Positions 34,618 to 44,319 are shown, counted from the first letter of the stretch. The stretch: 64,000 bases of DNA from Lentisphaeria bacterium UBA7640 (GCA_002483765.1 DLIO01000010.1:15425-79424), one strand, 5' to 3'. Notes: generated by a model from the letters alone, not told the origin. A program made the numbers and translations.

Positions 34618-35703
34618 TCAGTTTTTAGCTTCTGACTCAAGTCGTCGCAAGGTTTCCCTCACCACATCTGCACGTTTAATATTTTGCTCCAGATCATTTA
34701 ATGGTTTTCCGGCAATCAAAAGGAGATGAGCCGGATTGATCTTGATGAATAAATCATTGATGGTGCGGATATCTAGTGCTGTGAACATTTTTAAATCAAC
34801 GCCCATGCGCAATGCTGAGAGTGAATTCAACGCTTCTTCAATGCCCAACACAAAAGCATGACGCAACCTTCCGTAAGCCCGCCCCACATGATTAAGAATA
34901 ATATGCTTGTTATGCTCCAACATCATTACTCTAGCGTTTTTCTCATGTGTAATCAGTTGGCGGATAACTGAGGTTAAGCGTTCAATAATCATTAATTCTG
35001 ACTCACCCAGCGTGCTCTGGTTGGAGATCTGAAATAGACCGCCGTGGTTTTCAGAGCCTTCGCCGTAGATGCCGCGAACAGTTAAGCCAAGCGTGCGAAT
35101 TCCGTGCATAGCGGCATTAATTTGTTCACTCAAAATCAGTCCGGGCAGATGAAGCATCACAGATGCCCGGATCCCAGTTCCTATATTGCTTGGACAGGAG
35201 GTAAGATAACCGAGCCGCGAATCGTAGGCAAAGGCTAGACGCTCAGACAAACAGTCGTCAATATGGCTTATTTTTAACCAAGCCTGTTCCAGGTCAAGCC
35301 CAGGGTAAAGCACTTGAAGTCTTAGATGGTCTTCCTCATTAATCATAATACTGGAATTTTCACCGTCAGCGACGATCAGAGCTGATCCTTGCGGCGCGCC
35401 ACTCAACTCATTGCTGATTAAACGGCGTTCTAGCAGTAGTTTGCGATGTAGAGCTGATAGTTCATTCATCTTAAAAAACATTTCCGGTTTGTCGAGGCAT
35501 TCCGAATTAATCACTGTCGTCCTAATCATGTCGCAAATCTCTGAACGCTGATCAGCGTCGGCAACGATAGGAAATGAAATTCCTTCAATATTTCGCGCCA
35601 ATCTGATACGTGAACAGATAGCAATATCATCATGATTACCATCAGGTTCGAGCCAGCTGACATCTTTTGCTAAAAGTTTATTGATCGTCTCGTTGGTGTT
35701 CAT
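34618..35703 (-). CDS. mcsB: Protein-arginine kinase McsB
   Basis: McsB phosphorylates arginine residues of proteins, marking them for ClpCP in Firmicutes. It is 361 aa and related to phosphagen kinases. The catalytic loop SCPSNIGTGIRASVMLHLPGL is intact, with Cys170 corresponding to the essential cysteine of the family. SRIRLARNIEGISFP is the conserved N-terminal ATP-binding arginine region, and RTLGLTVRGIYGEGSENHGGLFQISNQ and HAFVLGIEEALNSLSALRMG follow. Its start overlaps the mcsA stop by 4 bp. CtsR and ClpC, the usual operon partners, are absent. Confidence 0.94.
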   Translation of the reverse strand: MNTNETINKLLAKDVSWLEPDGNHDDIAICSRIRLARNIEGISFPIVADADQRSEICDMIRTTVINSECLDKPEMFFKMNELSALHRKLLLERRLISNELSGAPQGSALIVADGENSSIMINEEDHLRLQVLYPGLDLEQAWLKISHIDDCLSERLAFAYDSRLGYLTSCPSNIGTGIRASVMLHLPGLILSEQINAAMHGIRTLGLTVRGIYGEGSENHGGLFQISNQSTLGESELMIIERLTSVIRQLITHEKNARVMMLEHNKHIILNHVGRAYGRLRHAFVLGIEEALNSLSALRMGVDLKMFTALDIRTINDLFIKINPAHLLLIAGKPLNDLEQNIKRADVVRETLRRLESEAKN

Positions 35704-36287
35704 TGTTTATCTTCCTTTGTAGAAGAATTTAGTTCCTCCTTTAAATCATTGATTTGGTCACGAATTTCTGCGGCTTTTTCATATTCTTCAGCTTGGATTG
35801 CCTGATCAAGCTGTTTTTGAAATTCTAACAACTCTTGCATACGACGCGGTCCGGCTCCAGCGGTGCTTTGTGCTGGATTTTTTCCAATATGAATCTTTCC
35901 ACGATGCATGTTGGGTAACGCCTTGTCAAGAATGTTTTTGAAAACTTTGTAACAGTTCGAACATCCAAGGCGCCCAGTTTTACGGAGTTTTTCAGAATTC
36001 CATGTGCAAACCGGACAAATTAGCTCTTTTGTAGGAGCTTTGTCGTCTAATTTGCCGGATGTCGCGTCCGATTTGTTTAGCGCATCAGTGAGCCCTGGCA
36101 AACCAAAATTGGTGGAAATATCGTAAAGCAGTTGTGAAATATTGAATCCTCCAATGTTGCCGAGTCCAGCATCGGGTGACTTTTTAGACGCACACTCGGA
36201 ACATAGATGGAGAGATTTCTTTTTACCTTTCGCGACTTCCTGAATATGGATGGTCGCTTCATTTTTATGACAATTATCGCATAACAT
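35700..36287 (-). CDS. mcsA: McsA, activator of the arginine kinase (UVR-motif zinc protein)
   Basis: McsA activates McsB and binds metal through paired cysteines. It is 195 aa. Two zinc modules are visible: CDNC (3-6) with CSEC, and CPVC with CSNC (about 96-118). The C-terminal UVR motif, LEFQKQLDQAIQAEEYEKAAEIRDQINDLKEE, is the one shared with UvrB and ClpC linkers. The linker between the zinc modules is longer than in Bacillus. It is the first gene of mcsA-mcsB(-histidine kinase). Confidence 0.92.
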   Translation of the reverse strand: MLCDNCHKNEATIHIQEVAKGKKKSLHLCSECASKKSPDAGLGNIGGFNISQLLYDISTNFGLPGLTDALNKSDATSGKLDDKAPTKELICPVCTWNSEKLRKTGRLGCSNCYKVFKNILDKALPNMHRGKIHIGKNPAQSTAGAGPRRMQELLEFQKQLDQAIQAEEYEKAAEIRDQINDLKEELNSSTKEDKQ

Positions 36288-36414
36288 TATTGAACCTCGT
36301 AGTTTCTAATAAATATAACGGAAGGATCCTGAAAATCCAGCTTCAAAGCGGTTAAATAAATTAACTTCACAATTTTGTTAGTTGTAAAAAAACGTAACGA
36401 GAAAAAGCTAGCTC

Positions 36415-36445
36415 GTACCCTCACTTTGGTGAAAGTTAGAGGTAC
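36415..36445 (+). other. Imperfect hairpin in the mcsA-aroA intergenic gap
   Basis: A stem of about 12 pairs with one mismatch and one bulge (GTACC..., ACTTT-GGTG-AAAGT, ...GGTAC), followed on the plus strand by TTTT. The 320-bp gap between the divergent mcsA and aroA genes holds no convincing reading frame. This may be a weak terminator or a structured leader of aroA; I cannot tell which. Confidence 0.35.
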
Positions 36446-36607
36446 TTTTACCCAGTCCCAAAAACTAACTGAGCGAGACGCCATGGTCAGCTGTTATTGT
36501 TTTGTATGATGAATATTTATCATCTAAGCAGGTTAGAAGGTTGTTTAATTGTATTCAGCGAATATTTTAAAAGAATTACAATCATCATAATTACGGGAAA
36601 CAAATTT

Positions 36608-37876
36608 ATGGATATTAGGGTCGTAAAATCAAAATTATCCGGCAATATTACAGTGCCGGGTTCAAAGTCTCATTCAATTCGTGCTGCGGTATGTGCAATG
36701 CTTGGCGATGGTATTTCCTTGGTACATTCTCCATTGAATTCAGAAGATACTCAAAGCTGCTTAAATGCGGCCACACATTACGGCGCTAAAGTAGTAATCT
36801 CTCCAGGGATGTGGACAATTACTGGAACCGGAGGGAAGTTGCGTAAACCTAAAAAAACGTTTGACTTGGGAAATTCCGGCACCAGTTTGAGGATTTTAAC
36901 TGCAATCGCTGGAGCTATGGATTTTGAAAGCACTTTTGACGGTGATGCCTCTTTGCGTACGCGGGTTATGGAGCCTGTATTGAGTGCGCTGAGTGCGCTC
37001 GGAGCAAAGACTGGGTCTACCGGTGGAAAATGTCCGTTGACGGTTTGCGGGCCTCTGAACGGCGGTAGTACCATCATTGATGGCACCAGTTCGCAATTTC
37101 TTACCGCTTTATTATTTGCTGCGCCTTTGGCGTCTGGGGAAGTCCAAATCAAGGTTAATAAACTCAATGAGAAGCCATATGTAGAACTAACCCTTGATTG
37201 GTTGCGAAGGCTCAAAATAAAATTCACTGCGACAGAAGACTTGAGCAGTTTTGTGGTACAGGGTAATCAGATCTATCCGGCATTCCAATGGACGATTCCG
37301 GCAGATTTTTCAACAGCGGCATTTCCTTTAGCGGCGGCCGCAGTTACTGGAAGCAGTATTGGTATTCGCAATTTGAAATTCGATGACATCCAAGGCGATA
37401 AAGCTGTTTTTGAATACTTTAAAAAAATGGGAATGGCGATTGAGACCAAAGACAATTCAACTTTGGTTAGTATGGCTGGCTCATTAAAAGGGATTAATGT
37501 TGATCTCAATGCCACTCCTGATGCATTACCAGCAATGGCAGCAGCAGCGGCTTTTGCACAGGGGCAAACTAGGCTTTTGAACGTTCCGCAAGCGCGAATC
37601 AAAGAGACTGACCGCATCGCCTGTATGCGTTGTGAACTAAGCAAGATGGGTGCAAAAATTTCAGAACTGCCGGATGGGCTGGTGATTGAAGGTGCGCCAT
37701 TGCACGGAGCAATCGTTAACGGGCATCATGACCACCGAATCGTGATGGCTTTGGTAGTGGCGGCGTTGGCGGCAGAAGGTGAAACTATCGTCACCGGTGC
37801 GGAAGCGGCGGCAGTGACTTACCCTGGTTTTATTGATGATTTTCGTAAAATCGGGGCTAAAATTGAAGTGATATAA
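36608..37876 (+). CDS. aroA: 3-phosphoshikimate 1-carboxyvinyltransferase (EPSP synthase)
   Basis: The sixth enzyme of the shikimate pathway, joining phosphoenolpyruvate to shikimate-3-phosphate. It is 422 aa with GSKSHSIRAAV (residues about 19-29; the Lys-Ser pair binds substrate), LGNSGTSLRILTA, TSSQFLTALLFAAPLA, the central ADFSTAAFPLAAAA with catalytic Asp, and RIKETDRI. The frame is open 37 codons upstream, but ATG 36608 has a GGGAAA site and begins at the family start. Its stop overlaps the alr start (TAATG). Confidence 0.95.
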   Translation: MDIRVVKSKLSGNITVPGSKSHSIRAAVCAMLGDGISLVHSPLNSEDTQSCLNAATHYGAKVVISPGMWTITGTGGKLRKPKKTFDLGNSGTSLRILTAIAGAMDFESTFDGDASLRTRVMEPVLSALSALGAKTGSTGGKCPLTVCGPLNGGSTIIDGTSSQFLTALLFAAPLASGEVQIKVNKLNEKPYVELTLDWLRRLKIKFTATEDLSSFVVQGNQIYPAFQWTIPADFSTAAFPLAAAAVTGSSIGIRNLKFDDIQGDKAVFEYFKKMGMAIETKDNSTLVSMAGSLKGINVDLNATPDALPAMAAAAAFAQGQTRLLNVPQARIKETDRIACMRCELSKMGAKISELPDGLVIEGAPLHGAIVNGHHDHRIVMALVVAALAAEGETIVTGAEAAAVTYPGFIDDFRKIGAKIEVI

Positions 37877-38949
37877 TGAAAGCACGGGTTCAATTAGAAG
37901 TCGATTTAACGGCAATTACCGATAATTATCAGAAAATCGCAGTTCATGTCGCACCTTGTGTGGTTTTGCCGGTAATCAAGTATGACGGCTACAATATGGG
38001 CGCGCTTAGGGTTGCTAAAACATTGAAAAAAGCTGGAGCTTCACGATTTTTTACTGCCACCGCTAATGAAGCACTCGAGCTATGTAAACACGGCTTTGAG
38101 GTACAGATTGCAGGAAATGTGGCGCCATTTGAAATTCCTGACTTAATTAATGCAGGAGTGATTTGTCCGATTAACAGTCTGGATGGAGCACATCTGCTCA
38201 ATGCGGAAGCTGCTCGACAAAAAAAACGAGTCGAAGTTCATTTTCAAGTCGACACAGGAATGGGGCGCGATGGCATTCCTCTGGACAAAGCACAGCGGAC
38301 CATTGACGAAGCACGAAAACTCCCGTGGCTGAATTGTTCTGGTATTTATTCGCATTTTCCGGGAGCATTGCCAGAGTTTTCTGCCTTTACAAAACGCCAA
38401 ATTATCGAACTGAAAAAGATTAGTCAAAACTGGCAATGTATTCATTGGGGTGGAAGTGACGGTATGGCGAATTACAACACCACTACACAGGCTCCTTTTA
38501 CCCATTGCCGGGTCGGATTGGCATTGTATGGCTTAGGATCCGCAGCTATGATTCTAGACTTAAAGCAGGTTTTCACTTTAAAGTCAACACTTGTTTTAAT
38601 TCGCGAATTACCGGCCGGCTCAAATATTGGTTATAATTTTACACACACATTAAAACAGAGAACCCGAGTTGGAACGGTGGCGATCGGTTATGCGGACGGG
38701 CTACCGATAGCGCTATCAAATTGTGGCGAAGTAATCATTCACGGGCATCGTTGTCCAATCATTGGCAGAGTGTCGATGGATTATATTACGGTCGATTTGA
38801 ATGGTGTTCCAGCAATAGCGGTCGGCGATGAAGTGGTTTGTCTGAATTCGGAGATTACCGCCACTGATTGGGCAGAATTAAAACAGACTCATTCGCACGA
38901 AATTCTTTGTTCGCTAGGAAATCGTATAAAACGTATCTACAAAATTTAA
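37876..38949 (+). CDS. alr: Alanine racemase
   Basis: A PLP enzyme that makes D-alanine for peptidoglycan. It is 357 aa. PLP-binding K35 lies in PVIKYDGYNMG, a variant of the usual VVKANAYGHG. VDTGMGRDGI is the phosphate and arginine region, and the second catalytic Tyr is in IGYNFTHT. RVGTVAIGYADGLP and GRVSMDYITVDL are typical of the C-terminal domain. The slightly short N-terminal motif variation is within family range. Together with ftsA/ftsZ it forms a wall and division block. Confidence 0.93.
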   Translation: MKARVQLEVDLTAITDNYQKIAVHVAPCVVLPVIKYDGYNMGALRVAKTLKKAGASRFFTATANEALELCKHGFEVQIAGNVAPFEIPDLINAGVICPINSLDGAHLLNAEAARQKKRVEVHFQVDTGMGRDGIPLDKAQRTIDEARKLPWLNCSGIYSHFPGALPEFSAFTKRQIIELKKISQNWQCIHWGGSDGMANYNTTTQAPFTHCRVGLALYGLGSAAMILDLKQVFTLKSTLVLIRELPAGSNIGYNFTHTLKQRTRVGTVAIGYADGLPIALSNCGEVIIHGHRCPIIGRVSMDYITVDLNGVPAIAVGDEVVCLNSEITATDWAELKQTHSHEILCSLGNRIKRIYKI

Positions 38950-39024
38950 AATTCGGCTTTGTGACTGGCAAAACGTCTATAGTGTCGCTATCTTTTAGTT
39001 TCAATTTATCAAGGGAGTTTATTT

Positions 39025-40311
39025 ATGTTTCCAAGAAGAAAACCCATTATAACCGCGATTGAAATAGGCAGCTCAAAAATCTGTGTACTGGTGGGAGAAT
39101 CCCAGGAAACGGATGAAAACATCGTGGTGCTTGGTCGTGGTGAAGTTAGTAGTTCAGGGGCTGTGCTTAAAGGTGAAATTATCGACATGGATCGCGCGAT
39201 AACTTTATTATCAAATGCACTTGATCAGGCAGATGAAGCGTCAGGGAAAAAAATTTCAGAAAGCATTTTTATTGGAGTCGGTATAACTAATAGCGGAATC
39301 GCTTCGTCACAAAATATAGGATCTACACTGACCAGTTCGCCGGATGCAGTGATCTCCGCTGATGATATTACTGCAGCTGGCAAAAATGCAAAACCAGTCC
39401 ATTTGCCTTACGATCGGATCCAGCTGGACAGCTACTGCTCATACTTCTTATTGGATGAGGGGCGGCGGGTTAGTGATCCTAGTGGCCAAATTTCTCGTAA
39501 ACTGGATGCTTACGTCCATGTTATTCACGGTGACGCCAATCGTGTAGCCAGCTTTACTAAGCTAATAAACGATTGCGGAATTGGCGATGAGAACAATGTT
39601 TACCCATTATTTTGCGGCACTGCCGCAGCCTATTGTATTCTGACTGATGAAGAGAAGAGTAATGGAGTGGTTTTTGTCGACATGGGTGCTGGAGTTACCG
39701 AATATGTGGTAGTTCACAACTCTGGCGTCATGGCAAGCGGAGTCGTGCCTGTGGGTTTTGAACATATTGCTAATGATTTGTCATTAGTCTTAAATTTGCA
39801 CATCGACACCTGTCGCAAGATGATTGTTGATGGCACGATCACAACCATGATTACTCAAGGACGCGGTTTTATTGAGCAGAAGGATTTCAACGGCAGAGAT
39901 GTCAAAATACCATTATTGTCGTTTGAAAAAATTATCGATGAAAGATTACGCGAAACCTTTGAAATCATCAAATCTAGAGTCGCCAAAGAGGTTCCGTTAC
40001 GTAATCTTAGTGCAGGTGGGGTGCTGACCGGAGGTGGGGCATTGTTTCCACGTACTGCTGATGTTTTTCATAGCGTTTTCGAATGTCCGGTTCGTATCGG
40101 TAAGCCATTTGATGCGAGCGGAGCAATTACAAATCTAGAGTCACCGCGTTATAGTACTGTTTGGGGAATATTGAAATGTAGTAATTTTCACTTGAGAACT
40201 GGACGGGTGGAATCGGGAGGGATCACTGATGCTGCGGCAAACATGTTAGATCATGTTGCCGGTAATCTTTGGCATGGCATTCGCAATGTTTGGAATTCAC
40301 TCAAAGTTTAA
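39025..40311 (+). CDS. ftsA: Cell division protein FtsA
   Basis: An actin-like ATPase that ties FtsZ to the membrane and recruits the divisome. It is 428 aa. The phosphate-1 region is ITAIEIGSSKICVLVG, the 1C/SHS2 domain spans about 85-165, phosphate-2 is GVVFVDMGAGVTEYVVV, and the adenosine motif is GGVLTGGGALFP. An amphipathic C-terminal stretch (LWHGIRNVWNSLKV) fits the membrane targeting sequence. AGGGAG precedes the start. ftsZ follows after 12 bp. Confidence 0.92.
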   Translation: MFPRRKPIITAIEIGSSKICVLVGESQETDENIVVLGRGEVSSSGAVLKGEIIDMDRAITLLSNALDQADEASGKKISESIFIGVGITNSGIASSQNIGSTLTSSPDAVISADDITAAGKNAKPVHLPYDRIQLDSYCSYFLLDEGRRVSDPSGQISRKLDAYVHVIHGDANRVASFTKLINDCGIGDENNVYPLFCGTAAAYCILTDEEKSNGVVFVDMGAGVTEYVVVHNSGVMASGVVPVGFEHIANDLSLVLNLHIDTCRKMIVDGTITTMITQGRGFIEQKDFNGRDVKIPLLSFEKIIDERLRETFEIIKSRVAKEVPLRNLSAGGVLTGGGALFPRTADVFHSVFECPVRIGKPFDASGAITNLESPRYSTVWGILKCSNFHLRTGRVESGGITDAAANMLDHVAGNLWHGIRNVWNSLKV

Positions 40312-40323
40312 CTGGAACTATTC

Positions 40324-41553
40324 ATGAAACAAAATACTGAAAATCATTTAATCATCCCGGAAGTGACAAAAGATCCCAAATCTAACGCCAAAATAATGGT
40401 CGTTGGTCTTGGCAAGGCTGGAGTGATGTTTACGGAACAACTAGTTAGTCTTAAAGCTGCAAAATGGCTTAACGTTATCGCCGTGGATACTGATCTCGCC
40501 ACTTTGACTGCATTTCCCGGATTACAAAAGTTCCAAGCAGATCCTCGGTGGCGTAATGGCGCAGGTTGCGGCGGCGACCTGACCAATGGTTCTCGTTCAT
40601 TTTCCGCGGAACGAGAAGGAATCGGGCATTTAATTGATGGCGTTGATGGATTAATTGTTACCGGCGGTTTGGGCCGTGGCACCGCTACTGGTGGTGCTGG
40701 TGTCTTTGCTAGTGTTGCCAAACAAAAAAATATCCCAACATTTTTTGTCATGACCATGCCTTTTACCATGGAAGGGCACAATCGCCGCCAAACTGCTGAC
40801 AAAGGAGTTGTTGAGATTCTGCCATCAGCCGATGCGTTGTTCTGCTTACCTATGGATCTGTTGTTTAGCTCGTTACCAGCGGAAACTCCGATAACTGAAG
40901 CCTATGCCGCGGCCAATCGTGAAATGGCTGGAGTAATCCTTGGACTGGCGGAAATCATGCGTAGTCAGAGCGTAATGCCGGCAGATCTTTCCGATTTCCG
41001 GACGGCGCTAAATCGGCGCAAAAGCTTTTGCAGTATCGGAGTTGGAACTGCCTCTAGTGATGATGGTGCTAATCGCTGTCATGTGGCGCTAGAAAAGATG
41101 TTAAAAGCTCCTCTGCTGGGTGGCGTGAATAGTTTTAAAGGTGCAGATGTTATTTTCTCGATGATTACCGGTGGGGCTGATTTGAATATCAGTGAAATGA
41201 AAAAAACTCTCGAAGCTGCGGCAGCACATTTTAATCCCAAAGCGCAGATTATTATTGGAGCTGCCGTTTCTGAAGAGTATGGCAACAATGTCCAAGTTAC
41301 CGCTATTACTGTGAAATATGATAAATCCGAAACCTTACCACAAGTAGAATCGCGTCCGATAACTGCGACATCAACTAAAAAACGAAAATCGGCGGGGCAG
41401 GGGACCAAGGAGCAACCTTCGTTGCCACTCCAAGATATTTCTAAAGGAATATTCATCAATGCCGCGCCATCGATTATTAATGGTCAGGATTTGGATATTC
41501 CAACCTGCCAACGTAAAATGATCAGCATTGATGTGGGCATGGAACAAAAATGA
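40324..41553 (+). CDS. ftsZ: Divergent cell division protein FtsZ
   Basis: A tubulin/FtsZ-superfamily GTPase of 409 aa in the normal ftsZ position after ftsA. The fold landmarks are present but altered. The first glycine loop reads GLGKAGVM (28-35) instead of a GGGGxN type. The tubulin signature is GGLGRGTATGG (114-124) where GGGTGTG is expected. The T7 loop is PADLSDFRTAL (219-229), keeping both acidic residues but not the Asn. The C-terminal tail DLDIPTCQRK (389-398) still matches the conserved peptide that binds FtsA. GTP turnover may therefore differ from canonical FtsZ. Confidence 0.88.
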   Translation: MKQNTENHLIIPEVTKDPKSNAKIMVVGLGKAGVMFTEQLVSLKAAKWLNVIAVDTDLATLTAFPGLQKFQADPRWRNGAGCGGDLTNGSRSFSAEREGIGHLIDGVDGLIVTGGLGRGTATGGAGVFASVAKQKNIPTFFVMTMPFTMEGHNRRQTADKGVVEILPSADALFCLPMDLLFSSLPAETPITEAYAAANREMAGVILGLAEIMRSQSVMPADLSDFRTALNRRKSFCSIGVGTASSDDGANRCHVALEKMLKAPLLGGVNSFKGADVIFSMITGGADLNISEMKKTLEAAAAHFNPKAQIIIGAAVSEEYGNNVQVTAITVKYDKSETLPQVESRPITATSTKKRKSAGQGTKEQPSLPLQDISKGIFINAAPSIINGQDLDIPTCQRKMISIDVGMEQK

Positions 41554-41626
41554 GAATTTTGAAGAAATTGGAAACTATAAAGTATTTTACGAAAATGCCT
41601 AAAAAAATTCCTAAATAGGAGCTTTA

Positions 41627-41657
41627 AATTAGCGCGCGCATTATGCGCGCGTGAATT
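41627..41657. repeat. 31-bp GC-alternating palindrome, copy 5
   Basis: AATT-AG-CGCGCGCAT, central T, ATGCGCGCG-TG-AATT, with two mismatches at the variable positions. It fills the gap between ftsZ and the ydbH-like gene, both on the plus strand, ending only 17 bp before the latter's start codon. Confidence 0.9.
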
Positions 41658-41674
41658 AAGAAAAGAAGTTAGCG

Positions 41675-44131
41675 ATGAAATCAATTTTAAAAAATTTGAA
41701 ACGTAAGCCATTTTGGACGCACACTGTTGTCGCAGTGGCCGCCATATTGATAGTTATTACGGTTGAAAAGTTGCCGACTGCTTTAGGGAATCGTCTTCTA
41801 CCGTCTTTGGTTGCTTCTGCTGGAATTGAAGGGATTGAAGCCAAAGTCAATAAACTCTGGTTTAATGGAGCGGAACTTAATCGAGTGCGCCTGTTATTGA
41901 ATGGTAAACGCACGATCTCGGTTGATACTATTCGCCTTCAATACAGTTTACCGTTTTGGCCGTTTCAACGCGTCACAAAAATTAAATCTGCCATAATCTC
42001 TGGCCTTCGAGTGAATGTGGTTGAAGAAAACGGCAAACTAATTATTCCGGGTTTACCGGAAAAATGGCTTGATGCAAAAGGAGAAAAAAAACAAACCAGC
42101 TCCGACGCTCCATTATTCACCATTCAAAAAATCATTTTGCGTGACAGTATGATTCGTTTTGATCGCGACGGTGAGGTTTTTGAAATTCCATTTATCGCAT
42201 ATTTGAATATGCCTCCGGAATCAGGTAAACCGTTTCAATTGCATGGCGAGGTTAATTTCCTAGGAGACAAACTGAAGGTGCGTTCGCAGTGGCAACGTGA
42301 TAATGGGATGTTTGGTCTTGATCTTGAAGGGAGTTTCCGTTCTGCAAATTATATGCGACTATTTCCTCAGATGCAAGGAAAGCTTAGAGGCGTTGCCGCT
42401 TTTAACGGTCATTTTACCGGGCTTTATAAGAACGGCATGAAATATCCTAAAAACTTCGCTGGTACGCTGAATTTTACCCGTTTCGGATTCGCTACTGGAG
42501 GCGCACGCTTGGGAATAAAACCAGAAACTACGTTGACTTTAAAGGTTACCGATTCGGAATATGAGATCACTGGTTTACAATTAACCAGACCATTCAAAGC
42601 AGAGTTTGAGAAGATTACAGGACCTATAATCCTAAAAAACAATAATCTTACGGTGGTCAATAATATAATGACAAAAATCATCGCTACTGAAAATCCACAG
42701 TTAAATCTGCCAAACGATATTGTTGCCGATTATTCAGGAAACATCAGGTGGGAGATTGCGCAAAAAAATATTTTTGCCGTCGGCAGATGCTCTATTCCAG
42801 CATTGCAATACGGCCCACTCGAAGTTGCGGGAGTGTCTTTAGAGTTCGATGGCGTGTTGAAAAATGGCGTTCCAACCGTCAATGCCCAAGTCGCGATTCC
42901 AGCTCTTGCTATGCCTAAAATCAAGTTGAAAACTGGCTTGATCAAATTGAGCGCGAAATGGCCATTATCAAGAGACAAAACAAATTATCTTGGCGATTTG
43001 CAAGCCGACGGAGTTGCGTTGCGCGATTATAAAATTGATGCGCTTGATTGGCAAATCCTGCTTAATCACAACAATTTATCGTTTAAAGGCACAGCAAGAC
43101 AAAATATTCTTCCTGAGACTAAATTTAATAATCAGATTGATATTACATTTGCTCCCGAACTTAAAGTCGCCGCTATCGCACGAGTTTCACATCCAGAAAA
43201 TGCTTCAGCAATTAATTTGCGAAGTTTTGCGCCGAACATTCCAGCGCTCACTTTTTCCGGTGCACTCGAACTCGGTGGAACTTGGAGTTGGATTGGTGGC
43301 AAGCAAAACAGCGCCGCCGAAATCATGGTCCAAAATGGGAAAATAATCGGGAAAGATATCAATCTCAAGGCCGAAGGTATCGATATTAATACCAAGGCGT
43401 TTATTATTCCTGAAATAGAAACTCCACCATTGCAAAACATTGGTTGTCGCAAACTATCATTTGGGAAATTTGTGTTTGAAAATATTCATGCACGTTTTCA
43501 GGTTGAACACGGTAAGGAGTTTTTGCTTGAGGATTTTATTGCTGAGTGGTGCGGCGGGAAGGTTTTTACCCAGTCTTTGCGCTTTAATCCAAACGTCACA
43601 GAGACCCGCGCCGTCATCTATTGCGACGGCTTGAATTTGGCCGATATTCTTAACCAAACCGGAATTGCACAGGCGCAGGGAGGCGGCAAACTACATGGCC
43701 GGCTCCCCTTGATTTTTGGAACAGATGGAGTTAACTTTGAATCAGGTTTTCTTTATTCTGTTCCAGGAGAAACAAAAAATATCCGTTTGTTCGGATTAAA
43801 AAAGAAACTTGATGGTATTCCTCCAGAAACGTCTCAATATGCTCAACTTGACCTAGCATCTGAGGCATTGAAGGATTTTGATTACGAATGGATAAAGCTT
43901 GATTTCAGTAGTGATGGTGATTACTTGACGGTTAATTCGCAATTTAACGGGCGTCCGAACCAGCCTTTGCCATTTACTTTTGACCAAGGGCAGGGTGGGT
44001 TTGTCCGTTCTAAAGAACAAACCGCCAAATTCCAGGGCATTAAACTGGATCTGAATTCCAGTTTTCCACTCAATAGGTTGATAAATTTAAATAAAAAAAT
44101 GAAACAATATTTTCAAAGGAGAACCAAATGA
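41675..44131 (+). CDS. ydbH: YdbH-like AsmA-family lipid transport protein
   Basis: An 818-residue protein anchored in the inner membrane by one N-terminal helix (about 16-32) with a long periplasmic beta-rich part. It resembles the AsmA/TamB/YhdP/YdbH group, thought to form hydrophobic grooves for phospholipid transport to the outer membrane. GGKLHGRLPLIFGTDGVNFESGFLYSVPGET near the C-terminus is characteristic of the YdbH C-terminal domain. The assignment is supported by the next two genes, which match YnbE and YdbL, the same trio as in E. coli. It overlaps the next start by 4 bp. Confidence 0.85.
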   Translation: MKSILKNLKRKPFWTHTVVAVAAILIVITVEKLPTALGNRLLPSLVASAGIEGIEAKVNKLWFNGAELNRVRLLLNGKRTISVDTIRLQYSLPFWPFQRVTKIKSAIISGLRVNVVEENGKLIIPGLPEKWLDAKGEKKQTSSDAPLFTIQKIILRDSMIRFDRDGEVFEIPFIAYLNMPPESGKPFQLHGEVNFLGDKLKVRSQWQRDNGMFGLDLEGSFRSANYMRLFPQMQGKLRGVAAFNGHFTGLYKNGMKYPKNFAGTLNFTRFGFATGGARLGIKPETTLTLKVTDSEYEITGLQLTRPFKAEFEKITGPIILKNNNLTVVNNIMTKIIATENPQLNLPNDIVADYSGNIRWEIAQKNIFAVGRCSIPALQYGPLEVAGVSLEFDGVLKNGVPTVNAQVAIPALAMPKIKLKTGLIKLSAKWPLSRDKTNYLGDLQADGVALRDYKIDALDWQILLNHNNLSFKGTARQNILPETKFNNQIDITFAPELKVAAIARVSHPENASAINLRSFAPNIPALTFSGALELGGTWSWIGGKQNSAAEIMVQNGKIIGKDINLKAEGIDINTKAFIIPEIETPPLQNIGCRKLSFGKFVFENIHARFQVEHGKEFLLEDFIAEWCGGKVFTQSLRFNPNVTETRAVIYCDGLNLADILNQTGIAQAQGGGKLHGRLPLIFGTDGVNFESGFLYSVPGETKNIRLFGLKKKLDGIPPETSQYAQLDLASEALKDFDYEWIKLDFSSDGDYLTVNSQFNGRPNQPLPFTFDQGQGGFVRSKEQTAKFQGIKLDLNSSFPLNRLINLNKKMKQYFQRRTK

Positions 44132-44319
44132 GAAATTATATTGTAGTATTGTTCGCTATTCCTGTTTTGCTTCTAAGCATCACAGGGTGCAAGTTAAGAA
44201 CGGAAAACACGGTAAAAGTAGAACCAATCGAAATTAAACCAATTCACATCACAATCAACGTCAAAGTTGAAAAAGAACTTGATGACTTTTTCAGTGATAT
44301 TGACGAACCACAAAAATAG
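44128..44319 (+). CDS. ynbE: YnbE-like small lipoprotein
   Basis: A 63-residue lipoprotein. The signal peptide ends in the lipobox LSITGC with C21. The short mature part, KPIHITINVKVEKELDDFF, is predicted to be a beta strand plus helix, as in YnbE. In E. coli YnbE is an outer-membrane lipoprotein that works with YdbH in an intermembrane bridge. It is too small for firm homology alone; position between ydbH and ydbL is the main support. An AAGGAG ribosome binding site is present. Confidence 0.8.
   Translation: MRNYIVVLFAIPVLLLSITGCKLRTENTVKVEPIEIKPIHITINVKVEKELDDFFSDIDEPQK

Noticed and set aside
36287..36484. 65-codon minus-strand frame upstream of mcsA
   Set aside because: It lies in the AT-rich divergent gap, covers the imperfect hairpin and has no start signal.
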